Assembly: GCA_963738025.1 (NCBI GenBank)
Contig: CAVTWA010000025.1
Span: forward strand, 434,001-498,000
Reading direction: 5' to 3'
DNA from: 20CM-2-55-15 sp963738025
GTDB taxonomy: Bacteria > Acidobacteriota > Terriglobia > 20CM-2-55-15
DNA length: 64,000 nucleotides
The position numbers and the translations under genes are program-made. Shown in pieces: positions 45,180-54,944 of the stretch. A model generated the notes under the pieces. The model saw only the letters and a program-made list of their open reading frames with translations, was not told where the DNA came from and did not search any database. Every line of letters begins with the position of its first letter. Positions within the stretch are counted from its first letter, which is position 1.

Positions 45180-47483
45180 ACCCACAAAGTTCACATACGC
45201 CGGCCTGTTCTTTACAACTCTGTCGCTTCTGCAGCTCGAGTTATTCCTGACGCGCATCTTCAGCGTCACGATGTGGTACCACTTTGCGTTCATGGCGATT
45301 TCACTCGCCATGTTCGGGCTTGCCGCCGGCGCCGTTCTGGTTGAGGTTCTGAAAAAGCGGGAGCCGCATGCCACGCTTGCGAATACAGCGTTGTTATTCG
45401 CCGCGAGCAGCGCGATCTGTTTTACGGTGCAGTTGTACATCCCGGCGGATCCCGAAACCCAGCTGCTCTGGACGGTACTGGCGTTTACGTTGATCGCAAT
45501 TCCGTTCGTGTTCGCCGGAGTCGTTGTCTGTGTGGCACTGACTCGCTTCCCAGCCTTTACAGGAAAGCTGTATGCGGCAGATCTCGCCGGTTCGGCCGTC
45601 GGTTGTGTCCTGACGATCCCGATCCTCAACTACATTCATGCCCCGAGCGCCGTCATTTTGAATGCCGGGATTGCCGCGCTCGCCGCAGCTCTTTTTGCGC
45701 TCTCGGTTCGAGGCAACTTGCGATGGATCGCTGCGGCGGGTTGTGTTGCGCTAACTGGTATTGCTTTGATCAACCAGACCGCCGCGACGCGGAAGATCGA
45801 TATCCAGTGGCTGAAGGGCGGCAAGAACTGGCACGACGGTCTTTATGAAAAATGGAATGCGCTTTCTCGGGTCTACGTGCGCAAAACCGGCAGCGAACCC
45901 TTCGGATGGGGAATGAGTCCGGCGTACAAAACGGATCGTAAACTCGACCAGCTGTATCTGAACATCGATTCCGGCGCCGCTACGGTGATTACCAAATTCG
46001 ACGGTGACCTCAGCGCCGTGGATCATCTGCGCTATGACGTTACCGCGCTAGCGCATTATTTGCGCAGCCAGACGTCTGTGCTGGTCATCGGTGTCGGCGG
46101 GGGCAGGGACATACTGACGGCCCTGGTCTTCGGCCAGCGGCATGTGACCGGAGTCGAGATCAATCCCGACATTCTGGACGTGCTGACACGCAAATTTGCC
46201 GATTATTCCGGTCAGTTGCAGAACAATCCTGCCATCACGCTGGTTCACGATGAGGCGCGAAGCTATGTTGCGCGCTCTCCAGAACAATTCGGGATCATTC
46301 AGGCTTCCTTGATCGATACCTGGGCGGCAACTTCGGCAGGCGCTTATGTATTGACGGAGAATGGACTGTATACGAAAGAAGCCTGGCTGACGTTTCTAAA
46401 CCACCTTACGCCCGATGGCATTTTGACGATGTCCCGCTGGTATTACGAAGCGCAACCCGCAGAGACGCTTCGGCTCACCGCCCTCGCGACGACGTCGCTG
46501 ATCGAGATGGGAGTCAGCGATCCGAGGAAGCACATCATCATCATACGTAAGCGGGATAATTCCGAAGCCGGCCAGTACAGCGTCGCGACAATTCTCGTTT
46601 CGAAACGTCCATTTACAGATGCCGAAGTCGATCGGTTAAGCTGGCTCTCGAAAGCAATGGAATTCGTGCCTGTGCTCACCCCGACTTTCGCCGAGCGGCC
46701 GGAGTTTGAAGCCATTGCGACGCGCGATAAATATCAGGAATTGATCGCGTCCTATCCGCTGAATATCGAGGCGCCCACGGACGATACGCCGTTTTTCTTC
46801 CACATGTTGCGGGCTCGCGATCTTTTGAAAGCCTCAACTTATCAAGGCATGAATCAGATTAACCTCAAGGCCGTGCGCGTCCTCGGAACCTTGCTTGGCA
46901 TCGTGACGGCTTTGAGTGCAATCGCGATCCTCGCTCCTCTCGGCCTGAAGCGGCGGGTGCGCAAAGCTCAATCGGTGAGATTGATGATCTATTTTGCCGC
47001 GATTGGCCTGGCATTCATGATGGTTGAGATTGGCCAACTGGAGCGCCTGATTGTCTTTCTCGGCCATCCGATCTATGGGCTCACGGTGGTTCTGTTCGTT
47101 CTGTTGCTCGCATCGAGTCTCGGCAGCCTGTTTTCTCATCGCCTGGGCACCTGGATCTGGTTGCTTCCTCTGGTGCTGGCAGGTTTCATCTTGTGAGCCC
47201 TATAATCACTCGCGAGCTTGTTGCAGCAGCGACGCCGTTGCGGATTGCAGTCTCCGCGGCGCTGTTGTTTCCGTCCGGATTTTTTATGGGCATGGCATTT
47301 CCGCTGGGCATCAAGAAAGCACAATATGCTGACGACGCTGCGCCCACAGCCTGGTACTGGGGCATTAATGGGGCGTTCTCCGTCATCTCGTCCGTGCTGG
47401 CGGTGGTAGTCGCGGTATTCTGGGGCGTGACGGTGACTCTGCTTGTAGGGCTGGCGGCTTACGTGATCGCCCTCTTGCCATAA
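45160..47483 (+). CDS. Membrane-embedded spermidine-synthase-like protein (frameshift near the end)
   Basis: The main frame (GTG 45160 to TGA 47196, 678 residues) has N-terminal membrane spans (about 10-215), then a Rossmann methyltransferase/SpeE-like domain: VLVIGVGGGRDILTALVFG, GVEINPDILDVL, LVHDEARSYVARSPEQFGII and GLYTKEAWLTFLNHLTPDGIL. Further spans follow. A second frame from 47193 continues with TPLRIAVSAALLFPSGFFMG and AFPLGIKKAQ to 47483, the usual family C-terminus. One missing base near 47193 would join them. In place of the DxxDP aminopropyltransferase site it has QASLIDTWAA, so true polyamine synthesis is doubtful. A related gene lies at 61128. Confidence 0.8.
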
Positions 47484-47537
47484 TGCAAATTTCGCCAGCC
47501 GCCGCCCGGCAAAAGACCGTTTAGGTTTGAATGAATT

Positions 47538-47723
47538 AGCGCCGGAGGCGCGTAAGAATATAGCCCCGGCCTCCGGGCCTGGGACCGAACCCAGCGAACA
47601 TTCGAGGCCCGGAGGACCGAAAGATTGATGCGACGGATCTTTCGCCCCTGCAGGGCTGGTAGTACGAGGCATACGAAAACCCTGGTCTGCGGCCGGGGCT
47701 AGATCTAAGGGCCTCCGCGCCTA
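47538..47723. repeat. 186-bp structured intergenic repeat with imperfect inverted ends
   Basis: TAGCCCCGGCCTCCGGGCCT near 47560 pairs with GGTCTGCGGCCGGGGCTA near 47684-47701, and outside it GCGCCGGAGGCGCG pairs with GGGCCTCCGCGCC. The core has ATTCGAGGCCCGGAGGACCG and CCCCTGCAGGGCTGG. It occupies the gap between the spermidine-synthase-like and M28 genes and has no coding capacity. Confidence 0.6.
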
Positions 47724-47755
47724 TTTGTTCACATCTTCATAGACGCACAAACGAT

Positions 47756-48965
47756 ATGAACACTAAACGAAATCCCATCCTGTTTGCGCTTGTCGTCATA
47801 TGCGCGCTGCTTTCGATATCGGCCGTCTCCGTCGATCGTCTGAAGGCGCACGTGACGTGGTTGAGCGATCCAGCGCGTGAGGGGCGTTATGCCGGTTCTG
47901 CGGGGGCTGCCGCGGCGGCTGAATACATTTCGCAACAGATGAAGGAACTCGGCTGCGATGTGCAGATTCAGGAGTTTGGCGGGCGGCGAAAGAACGTCAT
48001 CGGGCGTGTTGGAACTGCGGATCGCTACATTGTTTTAGGGGCGCATTACGACGGGCAAGGTCCCGGGATGCCATCTGCGAGCGATAACGCTGCAGGGAGT
48101 CGCCGTCGTGCTCGAGTTAGTGCGCGAGTTGAAGACCCGGTCGCTTCCGGTGTCACTTGTTGCGGTTGCTTTTGACGATGAAGAGCAAGGCCTCAACGGT
48201 TCGCGATTCTTCGTCGATCATCCCGTTTACCCGCTCGAGAAAGCGCAGGCTGCGATCATTTTCGATACGATGGGCCGGCAGTTCATGGACTTATCGGCAT
48301 GGACAATGTTCGTGCTTGGGGCGGAGTACTCGAAGGAACTCTCCGCCGCGGTCCAGAAGCGCGCACGTCCAGAGATGCTTGTGGTCGGCACGGATCTGAT
48401 CGGGCCGCGCAGCGACTTTGCCGGCTTCGCTGTGAAACATATTCCGTATTTATTTTTTACCCACGCGACGCATAAGGATTATCACGGCCAGGGCGATACC
48501 GCCGATCGTGTGAATTACCAGAAGCTGGCTCAGGACACGCAATTCATTGCTCAGATCGTCGAAGATATCGGCCGGCTTTCATCTTCTCCAAAGTTTCTCG
48601 ACAAACCTGTTTATCCGGCCGGGGAGAACGCAGACCTGCAACGCGAACTGGACGTGGTCGAGAAGGAGCGGAAAGACTTGCCTCAGGCCTATCGTCTGAT
48701 GTTTGCGGATTTTCGCGCTCGCCTGAAATCGGACGATACCCGCGAATTGCGCCGTATCGCGACAACGGCGCTGCTCGCGCTCGCAACCCCGAGCCTTTCC
48801 GGTTTCATGGTGAGCTATTACCTCGGTCCTTATTACGAGCGCGAAGATCGCCGCGATATCGCTGCCGCTGTGTATGAAGAGGCGCTGAAGTATGAGAGCG
48901 ATCCTTCCGAGCGCCGCGATCTGCAACAGAAGGTTCAGTCTCTCCGGACGCCTATTGCAAGGTGA
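47756..48965 (+). CDS. M28 family zinc aminopeptidase, exported (one frame break)
   Basis: A signal or anchor segment (NPILFALVVICALLSISA) is followed by VTWLSDPAREGRYAGSAGA and the M28 zinc-site residues: HYDGQG, SDNAAG, DDEEQG, IIFDTMG and HKDYHGQGDT. The first part ends in frame one near 48102 (SDNAAGS...), and the rest (VLELVRELKTRSLPVSLVAV onward) is one frame further. A single extra base in GGGAGTCGCC restores GVAVVLELV. The C-terminal about 120 residues are helical and charged. The enzyme would remove N-terminal amino acids in the periplasm. Its stop overlaps the convergent TonB-like gene by 14 bases. Confidence 0.88.
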
Positions 48966-49703
48966 AAGTCACCGTAATCGTGGTGATGACTTCGACCGGT
49001 TCGCCGTTTAACATCGTCGGCCGATACCTCCATTGCCTGACGGCATCAAGAGCTGCCTGACTCAGAAGTGGATGACCCGACACGATGCGGAGGCTCTCGA
49101 CCGAGCCGTCCTTGCTGATGGTTGCTTCCATCACAACCACGCCCTGAACCCGCGTCTGCCGCGCCAGCGTCGGATATGCGGGGTTTACCTGGTGAATCAG
49201 ATTTGCCGCCTGAACGGTTCCTCCTTGCCGGATCGGGTCCGCTTTGAATGACGGTGGTGGAGGAAGCGGTGGCGCGGCGGCGCAAGGACTGGCGCTGCTG
49301 GCCCGCTTGAGAGGGCCAGGGAATTGAGAAGTTCTGAAGACAACGTATGTCCGTTGCCGCTGCCGGCTAATGGGAGCAACCCAAGGTCGGGATCCGGGGG
49401 CTCGCTCACCATCGCGATTTTGTCGGGAATTGCCGATGGCGCCGTAAATGCGACGGCCTCAGTTTGTGGACGGGTGGGCGTCCGAGGCTTAGCCACAAAG
49501 ACACCGATCGGCTTCAAATTAACCGGTCTCGGCGCCCACAACGGCATGTTTACGGGCGGCAGCGGTAGCGCCTGTGTCTCGAGGAGCGGGATCAGCACAA
49601 GCACGGCAACGATGACGGCGTGTGCAATTGCCGCAACGATAAGTGTGATCGGTTTGCGAGTCCGTCGAGGTCCTCGCGACTCAAACAAAGAATCTTCAAG
49701 CAT
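48952..49703 (-). CDS. TonB-family energy transducer (one frame break)
   Basis: ATG 49703 follows AGGAGG by seven bases. One N-terminal membrane span (RKPITLIVAAIAHAVIVAVL, about 18-40) is followed by a Pro-rich periplasmic linker (PLPPVNMPLWAPRPVNLKPI). In the second frame comes the TonB C-terminal domain: GGTVQAANLIHQ, GVVVMEATISKDGSVESLRI, LLSQAALDAVRQWRYRPTML and a final ITTITVTFTLQ. The frames meet near 49265-49282 inside a run of CCG/GCC repeats, consistent with one missing base. It would couple proton motive force to outer-membrane receptors. No receptor is adjacent. Confidence 0.82.
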
Positions 49704-49849
49704 ATTTGATCCTCCTGAGGGAAATAGATAAGCCATGGAATTGAACGGATTCGAACGGATTAGATCCGTTAGATTTCCCCGGGGAGAAGCAAACTTGCCG
49801 GCCTGCGATAGGTATAGACACCATTATCGGCAGTTTGTTCCGGTGATGA

Positions 49850-50539
49850 TCAACCGGAAAAGCGATAGCCCTGGCCGTGTACGGTAACGATGTATTGCGG
49901 ATTTTTGGGATCTTCTTCGATTTTCTGACGCAGCCACGCCACGTGAACGTCAACTGTTCGTGTCAAAGGGATGGACTTATAGCCCCATACTTCCTGGAGC
50001 AATTCGTCGCGCGAGAGGACGGCCCCTTTTCTCTCGACCAGGTATCGGAGCAAGCGGCATTCGCGCTCACCGAGGTCGGTCGCTTTTCCTTTTTTCGTCA
50101 GTCGCCCTTTGGTGAAATCGACGTGAATACCGTCAAATTCGTAAGCTTTGAGCTCGGGACGTGCCCCGGCGGGCGCGCGGCGCAACAGGGCTTCGACTCG
50201 AGCCTGCAGTTCCGGCGTTTCGAACGGTTTTGTGAGGTAATCATCGCTGCCGGCCTTGAAGCCCTGAACCTTATGGTTGAGTTCGCTTCTGGCCGTCAAC
50301 ATGAGAATCGGTATATTGACGCCGCTTTTTCGCAGGTGACGGCACACGTCGATGCCGTTTTTCGACGGCAGCATCACATCAAGGATGATGAGATCGAAGG
50401 GTTGAGACATGGCGAGTTCCTGGGCTTCGAGACCATCGCCCGAGCTTTGGACCGTATAGCCGTCACTCTTCAAAAGATCGGACAAGATGCGGCGCAGATT
50501 GCTTTCGTCTTCAACGAGAAGGATGCGGGCGCGGCTCAT
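49850..50539 (-). CDS. OmpR/PhoB-family response regulator
   Basis: 229 residues. Receiver domain (1-115) with acidic pocket VEDES, phospho-accepting Asp54 in LIILDVMLPS and Lys in YLTKPFE. C-terminal winged helix (about 130-228) with LGERECRLLRYLVERKG, SRDELLQEVWGY, RTVDVHVAWLRQKI and the terminal VTVHGQGYRFSG. The start overlaps the stop of the histidine kinase (ATGA at 50539-50536)... the kinase gene lies upstream on the same strand, so they form one operon and probably one signalling pair. Confidence 0.95.
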   Translation of the reverse strand: MSRARILLVEDESNLRRILSDLLKSDGYTVQSSGDGLEAQELAMSQPFDLIILDVMLPSKNGIDVCRHLRKSGVNIPILMLTARSELNHKVQGFKAGSDDYLTKPFETPELQARVEALLRRAPAGARPELKAYEFDGIHVDFTKGRLTKKGKATDLGERECRLLRYLVERKGAVLSRDELLQEVWGYKSIPLTRTVDVHVAWLRQKIEEDPKNPQYIVTVHGQGYRFSG

Positions 50540-52362
50540 GATGCGACCGGGACGTGAAGCGTGAAACAGGCGCCACCGTGTGGTGCCCGGTCGAATGTTA
50601 CGCGGCCGCCCTGGGCTTGCATGATTCTTTTGACGAGGTGCAGACCCAATCCGTTACCTGGAATATTCGATTCCACTCGTTCTCCGCGATAAAACGGCTC
50701 GAAGAGATGGCGCTGATCGACATCGTCGATCCCCGGGCCATGATCAATGACACTGAGCCGCACTTCGCGGCCGCCGCCGTCTCGTTGTCCGACAATTTCG
50801 ATTTGAGCCTTTAAATTACCGTTTTTGCCGTACTTGAACGCATTGCTCAGGAGGTTCTGAAGACATTGCGACAGGCCGGCCGGATCGGCTTTTAAGGGTG
50901 GCAGATCCTGATCGATGTGAGTTGAGAACTCGCAGTTCTCCAGATCGATGGTCGGGGATATATTCGCGATGGCGCGGTCGATGACTTCGTTGATGTCGAT
51001 CGGCTCCAGTTTGTACTTCTTGCGTCCCGATTGCGTTTCGGAATAAAGCAACACTTCTTCGACCATGTCCGACAGCCGGCGGGCTTCTTCCTGAACGATT
51101 CCGGCATACTGCTCAATGCCTTCTTTATCCTGAACGATGCCGCTGCGAAGATTGTGCGCAGCCGAGCGGATGACCGCCAATGGCGTGCGCAGTTCGTGTG
51201 ATACGCCTGCCGCAAATTCCATCTGGAGCCGGCCAAGAGTGTGTGCCCGCTGGCTGGAGATGACCACCGTGATCAGGCCGGCTGCGAGGACAAGCAAGAT
51301 ACCGAAGCTGATGGCAAGATCGAACCTTCGTAATTGATCGACGGCTCTTTCCAGCGAGCCGGCAGGATGCTTTATCAAAAGGTCCCACGGCTGGCTGATC
51401 AATGATGCCTGAAATCCTCCGCGCGCAAATGGCCCGGGGCCGCGATTGCGGCCGGAGCGGCGGTTGCCGGTATTGATGTTTGGAGTGCCATTGTTCTGGG
51501 GCGGAGGAGGTGGCGCGCCAAAAAGATTCAGTTGCCAGTCCGGCGTGGCGATATCCTCGGGCTTCCACTCACGCACCGAGGAGTACAGAACGTGCGGCGG
51601 GTCGCCTTTGCTGATGATTCCGACGCGATAAACGGTGTCGTCGTGCGCGGAGAAGTGTTTTTCGATGAGAGCGGGGACGAGTTCTTTAAGAACGATATCC
51701 CGGTCCAGTTCAATGACGAGGGCACCGTCCGGCGGACCTCCTGGTCCTCCGCCTGGACCGCCGCCCGGCCCTCCGGATTGTTCCGAACCCCTGCCACTTC
51801 CCGGTCGGGCATTCCGGCGAAAGTCTTCCGGTCCCCGCGGCCTGAAGTCATCAGCCCTCTGGCCGCCGAACGGTCGGCCACGGCGGAAAATCGTCGTGAC
51901 CATCATCATCGAATCTCCCGAAGGTTGCGATACGCTGCCCGGGCGGAATCGATCCCGTACGTTTTGTAATTCCGGCGGTAGGGGAGTGGGCTCCAGTTCG
52001 CCGGATTGAATGTCGACCCTGTTGAATTCCGGGACCGCGTCCGGGGCCAGCTTCAGCAGATAGACATTCCGTACCAGCCGGGGATAAGGGGCGGCTTCCA
52101 ACCAGCTTTGATAGCGCTCCAGGACGGGCATCGCATCCGCAGGAAAGCCATCGCGAATTTGAAACGAGTTGGCAAGACGGGAGAACTCGGCATCGAAGTC
52201 CGAAGCAAACCGCTCTGCGGCGATTCGGAGACTGCTTTCCATCCGATCACGTTCCGCCGCGCTGACCTCGCCAATCCATCGATATTGCAGAACAGCTAAT
52301 AAAGGAAGAAGGATGAGCGGAAGGCCAGCAAGGATCATGCTGGACTTCACACGTCGTATCAC
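50536..52362 (-). CDS. Membrane sensor histidine kinase
   Basis: 608 residues: TM1 (about 9-28), a periplasmic sensor region (about 30-345) with a Gly/Pro/Arg-rich stretch of low complexity (about 165-215 and 285-315), TM2 (about 348-370), and no obvious HAMP. HisKA follows with GVSHELRTPLAVIRSAAHN, then HATPase_c with N-box LQNLLSNAFKYGKNG, VIDHGPGID, and GNGLGLHLVKRIMQAQGG. The stimulus is unknown. It overlaps the response regulator gene by four bases. A 95-bp palindrome lies just upstream of the start. Confidence 0.93.
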   Translation of the reverse strand: MIRRVKSSMILAGLPLILLPLLAVLQYRWIGEVSAAERDRMESSLRIAAERFASDFDAEFSRLANSFQIRDGFPADAMPVLERYQSWLEAAPYPRLVRNVYLLKLAPDAVPEFNRVDIQSGELEPTPLPPELQNVRDRFRPGSVSQPSGDSMMMVTTIFRRGRPFGGQRADDFRPRGPEDFRRNARPGSGRGSEQSGGPGGGPGGGPGGPPDGALVIELDRDIVLKELVPALIEKHFSAHDDTVYRVGIISKGDPPHVLYSSVREWKPEDIATPDWQLNLFGAPPPPPQNNGTPNINTGNRRSGRNRGPGPFARGGFQASLISQPWDLLIKHPAGSLERAVDQLRRFDLAISFGILLVLAAGLITVVISSQRAHTLGRLQMEFAAGVSHELRTPLAVIRSAAHNLRSGIVQDKEGIEQYAGIVQEEARRLSDMVEEVLLYSETQSGRKKYKLEPIDINEVIDRAIANISPTIDLENCEFSTHIDQDLPPLKADPAGLSQCLQNLLSNAFKYGKNGNLKAQIEIVGQRDGGGREVRLSVIDHGPGIDDVDQRHLFEPFYRGERVESNIPGNGLGLHLVKRIMQAQGGRVTFDRAPHGGACFTLHVPVAS

Positions 52363-52428
52363 GAATGAATTATAGTCGGCGCTTTCGGCGGCGTTCGTGT
52401 AAAAACTTGTTAATGGGTCTCGGCGGGA

Positions 52429-52523
52429 TAATTCGGGGACGGTTGCCTAAATTGCCTAATTACATGACCTGGGCCTGGCACGAGTCATGTAATTAGGCAA
52501 TTCAGGCAACCGTCCCCGAATTA
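52429..52523. repeat. 95-bp REP/MITE-like palindrome
   Basis: Arms 52429-52468 and 52484-52523 are 40 bp with a single mismatch (left text TAATTCGGGGACGGTTGCCT, then ATTGCCTAATTACATGAC), with a 15-base loop. It lies between the histidine kinase start and the stop of the metallo-beta-lactamase-fold gene on the same strand. The GGGGACGGTTGCC text resembles dispersed REP sequences linked to RAYT transposases in other phyla, but none is in the window. Confidence 0.75.
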
Positions 52524-52531
52524 CATTGACC

Positions 52532-53626
52532 TTAATCGCTGGACTTGCCGGATTTGGCGGCCTTGCTGATCTCGTCGTAGAACAGATCGAGACGCATATC
52601 GTTAACGAGGCCGGTCATCATCCAGTTGCCCATCTCCGATCCAAGCTCCATCTGGATCTGCTGGCGGAGTTGGTCTTTGGGGGTTCCTTTCCGTACGAGT
52701 TCGACGGCCTTCTTCCCGATAGCGTCTATTCTCTTCTGGAAAGTTACGACGTCCGCCTTCGTCATCGGATCGTTACCATGGCCGGGGATAGCGGTGTCGA
52801 AGTCCCATTTCAAGACCTGAGCCAGGGATTTTGACCAGCCGAGAATGCTGCCGCCCATGGGGTAGTCGCAATTAGGGCCGGTGGCGGTGAATTCATCACC
52901 CAGTGAAACGACTTTCACATCGGGAAAATAAACCACGGTATCGCCGGAAGTGTGGCCGCTGTCGAAATGAGCAGCAATCGCTTGGGCCTTGCCGAGTTTG
53001 ATCTTCTTGTTCTTCGAGTAGGGCATGTTCGCCGCAGCAGGTTTGCCCTGGGCGGCTTCATAACCCTTTCCATTCGGGCCGCCGACCTGGAGGTTTTTGT
53101 TTAATCCCTCGTAGGCGATGACCGGCACTCCGGCCTTCTCGAATCTCTCGATATTTCCCGCATGGTCCTGATGAACGTGCGTGACGATAGCGTACTTTAC
53201 GGGCTGAGGGCTGACCGTTTTGATCTGTGCCAGCAGTTCGTTATAGAACATGTCGCCAAGGTTTTTGGTGTCGACGAGAATGATGCCCTGGTCGGTAACG
53301 CGAACGGTGGAGTTGCCGCCATTGTTCGTCACCATGTAAACGCCGGGTTTTACTTGCTTGATGGCCATCGGTGCCGGCGCGGCCCCACGCTGGCCGCCGC
53401 GGGCATCGCCACGTCCGGCGCCTTGTCCGCGTCCTTGACCATCACCTCGAGGCGCGGCCTGAGCGCCTCCACCCTGGCCATCGCCACCGCGTCCGCGACC
53501 GCCGCGGCGCTGGCCATCCGCGGGTGCTTGCTGCCCGCCCTGGGCCTGCCCGGCAAAACTTGCCAGGGGCGCCGCCGACAGCGTGACCGCAACCGCCAGT
53601 TGAACAACGAATAATTTCTTATGCAA
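52532..53626 (-). CDS. Exported metallo-beta-lactamase-fold hydrolase
   Basis: The chosen start is TTG 53626 because GGAGG lies eight bases upstream and the product then opens with a clean signal peptide (HKKLFVVQLAVAVTLSAA, ending SFAGQ). ATG 53653 is the alternative. After a low-complexity Gly/Arg/Gln/Ala segment (about 30-85) comes the MBL fold with THVHQDHAGN (HxHxDH), FDSGHTSGDT with the next His, and a later PGHG. 364 residues in all. It is related to soluble MBL hydrolases with unknown substrate (lactonase, esterase or beta-lactamase). Periplasmic. Confidence 0.87.
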   Translation of the reverse strand: MHKKLFVVQLAVAVTLSAAPLASFAGQAQGGQQAPADGQRRGGRGRGGDGQGGGAQAAPRGDGQGRGQGAGRGDARGGQRGAAPAPMAIKQVKPGVYMVTNNGGNSTVRVTDQGIILVDTKNLGDMFYNELLAQIKTVSPQPVKYAIVTHVHQDHAGNIERFEKAGVPVIAYEGLNKNLQVGGPNGKGYEAAQGKPAAANMPYSKNKKIKLGKAQAIAAHFDSGHTSGDTVVYFPDVKVVSLGDEFTATGPNCDYPMGGSILGWSKSLAQVLKWDFDTAIPGHGNDPMTKADVVTFQKRIDAIGKKAVELVRKGTPKDQLRQQIQMELGSEMGNWMMTGLVNDMRLDLFYDEISKAAKSGKSSD

Positions 53627-53683
53627 CGTAGCATCCTCCAAAAATGTTGGCAACGACAGGCTGCCAAACAGGCGGGGATTCTA

Positions 53684-54106
53684 TCACTGATCGCCGATGA
53701 TCTTGATCAGGACGCGTTTCTTACGGCGGCCGTCGAACTCACCGTAAAAAATTTGTTCCCAGCGCCCGAAGTCCAGTTTTCCGCTTGTCACCGCAACGAC
53801 GACCTCGCGGCCCATCACCTGCCGTTTGATATGTGCGTCTCCGTTGTCTTCGCCCGTGTCGTTGTGGCGATATTGGCGGACGGGTTCGTGCGGCGCGAGG
53901 CGTTCGAGGAAGTCATCGTAATCCTGCAGAAGCCCCGGTTCGTCGTCATTAATATAGACACTGGCGGTAATATGCATGGCATTGACCAGGCATAATCCTT
54001 CTTTGATGCCGCTCTTCTTCAGCGCAGCTTCGACTTGCGGTGTGATGTTGATGTATGCCCGGTGCGTTGTGGTTTCAAACGTCAGTTCTTCGCGATAGGA
54101 CTTCAT
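53684..54106 (-). CDS. YjbQ-family protein (secondary thiamine-phosphate synthase type)
   Basis: 140 residues, normal length for the YjbQ/UPF0047 family. All conserved blocks are present: GLCLVNAMHITASVYINDDE, LLQDYDDFLERLAP, YRHNDTGEDNGDAHIKRQVM, VVVAVTSGKLDFGRWEQIFY and a closing KKRVLIKIIGD. Some members have weak thiamine phosphate synthase activity, and the true role is unknown. Its start lies inside the end of the upstream membrane-protein gene (32-base overlap), suggesting coupling. Confidence 0.93.
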   Translation of the reverse strand: MKSYREELTFETTTHRAYINITPQVEAALKKSGIKEGLCLVNAMHITASVYINDDEPGLLQDYDDFLERLAPHEPVRQYRHNDTGEDNGDAHIKRQVMGREVVVAVTSGKLDFGRWEQIFYGEFDGRRKKRVLIKIIGDQ

Positions 54107-54830
54107 TACGAGCAGGATCGGCGTCCTTCAGCGGAATCGCAAGCTTTTCCGGATATCCGCGCGTTTTGATAAGCAGCGTCCGGTCGGCGGTGATTTCGCC
54201 TTCCGCTTCGAAATAACGTGGGATATTGGCGATAAGATCGGCCGGCGTCGCCAGACCTTTCGAGGCACGGTGCAGGATGGCGAGCTTGTTCGTCGCCACC
54301 CACTCCTGCAGGACCGAGAACCGCATGACGGGATCGCTGCCGACAATTTCTCGCCGCAGGCGGACATTACCGGCAGCCGGTCTCCCGTTTCCGTTCGCCA
54401 GATTGACCGGCTGCACTTTCAAATTGCGTTCCTGAGGCAGCGTGTCCACAGCTTCCGATATGTGCTCCATGAGTTTGAGGAGCCGTTCCTCCTGCAAGTC
54501 GAGATGATCTCGCAATTCTTCAATCGCGCCGCCATATCGTGATGAGGCACCCTGCAACGAGGCGGTAACGCCGTCATTCAGCGATGCGACGGACGATTCT
54601 ATGTGCATTGCAATCTTTTGCAGCGCCGCACTGTCCGACTCCACCCGCTGCAGGAGCGAGATGAATTCGGTCTCGAGATTCTGAATTTTCTGTGCCGTGG
54701 CAGTACCCGTGCTGAAGGCAGAGCGCTGAGCTTCATACATCTTCTGTACCCGCACAATCAGGTAGATGAAGCCAACTCCGACGGCAATGATTCCAGCCAA
54801 CCCAGCGAATTGAATCAGTTCATCTGGCAC
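54075..54830 (-). CDS. Membrane-anchored coiled-coil protein
   Basis: The frame is open up to 55199, but that upstream part is antisense to the esterase gene and its promoter. GTG 54830 (VPDELIQFAGLAG) is the most reasonable start and gives 251 residues. One membrane span (about 5-27, FAGLAGIIAVGVGFIYLIV) is followed by a long coiled coil (about 30-130: QKIQNLETEFISLLQRVESD, IEELRDHLDLQEERLLKLM) and a small C-terminal alpha/beta part (PADLIANIPRYFEAEGEITA). Function unknown. The start site is uncertain. Confidence 0.6.
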   Translation of the reverse strand: MPDELIQFAGLAGIIAVGVGFIYLIVRVQKMYEAQRSAFSTGTATAQKIQNLETEFISLLQRVESDSAALQKIAMHIESSVASLNDGVTASLQGASSRYGGAIEELRDHLDLQEERLLKLMEHISEAVDTLPQERNLKVQPVNLANGNGRPAAGNVRLRREIVGSDPVMRFSVLQEWVATNKLAILHRASKGLATPADLIANIPRYFEAEGEITADRTLLIKTRGYPEKLAIPLKDADPARNEVLSRRTDV

Positions 54831-54913
54831 TTGTTTTTCCAGTGGAAAAGAATGATCAATTCCATAATCACCCGTGCCGGGACAGGAATGGTCCCGTTGC
54901 GGTTTCCGAGTTG

Positions 54914-54919
54914 TATAAT
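54914..54919 (+). promoter_or_regulatory. Candidate -10 box of the esterase gene
   Basis: TTGTATAATT at 54911-54920 contains a consensus TATAAT. Transcription would begin near 54926, leaving a leader of about 20 bases with GGGAGG before the ATG at 54945. No clear -35. Confidence 0.4.
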
Positions 54920-54944
54920 TCCCGCAGAAAGAACGGGAGGCGTT

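Noticed and set aside
47190..47483. Separate 96-residue membrane protein starting with GTG at 47193
   Set aside because: Its sequence is the normal C-terminus of the spermidine-synthase-like membrane protein; a single indel explains the split.
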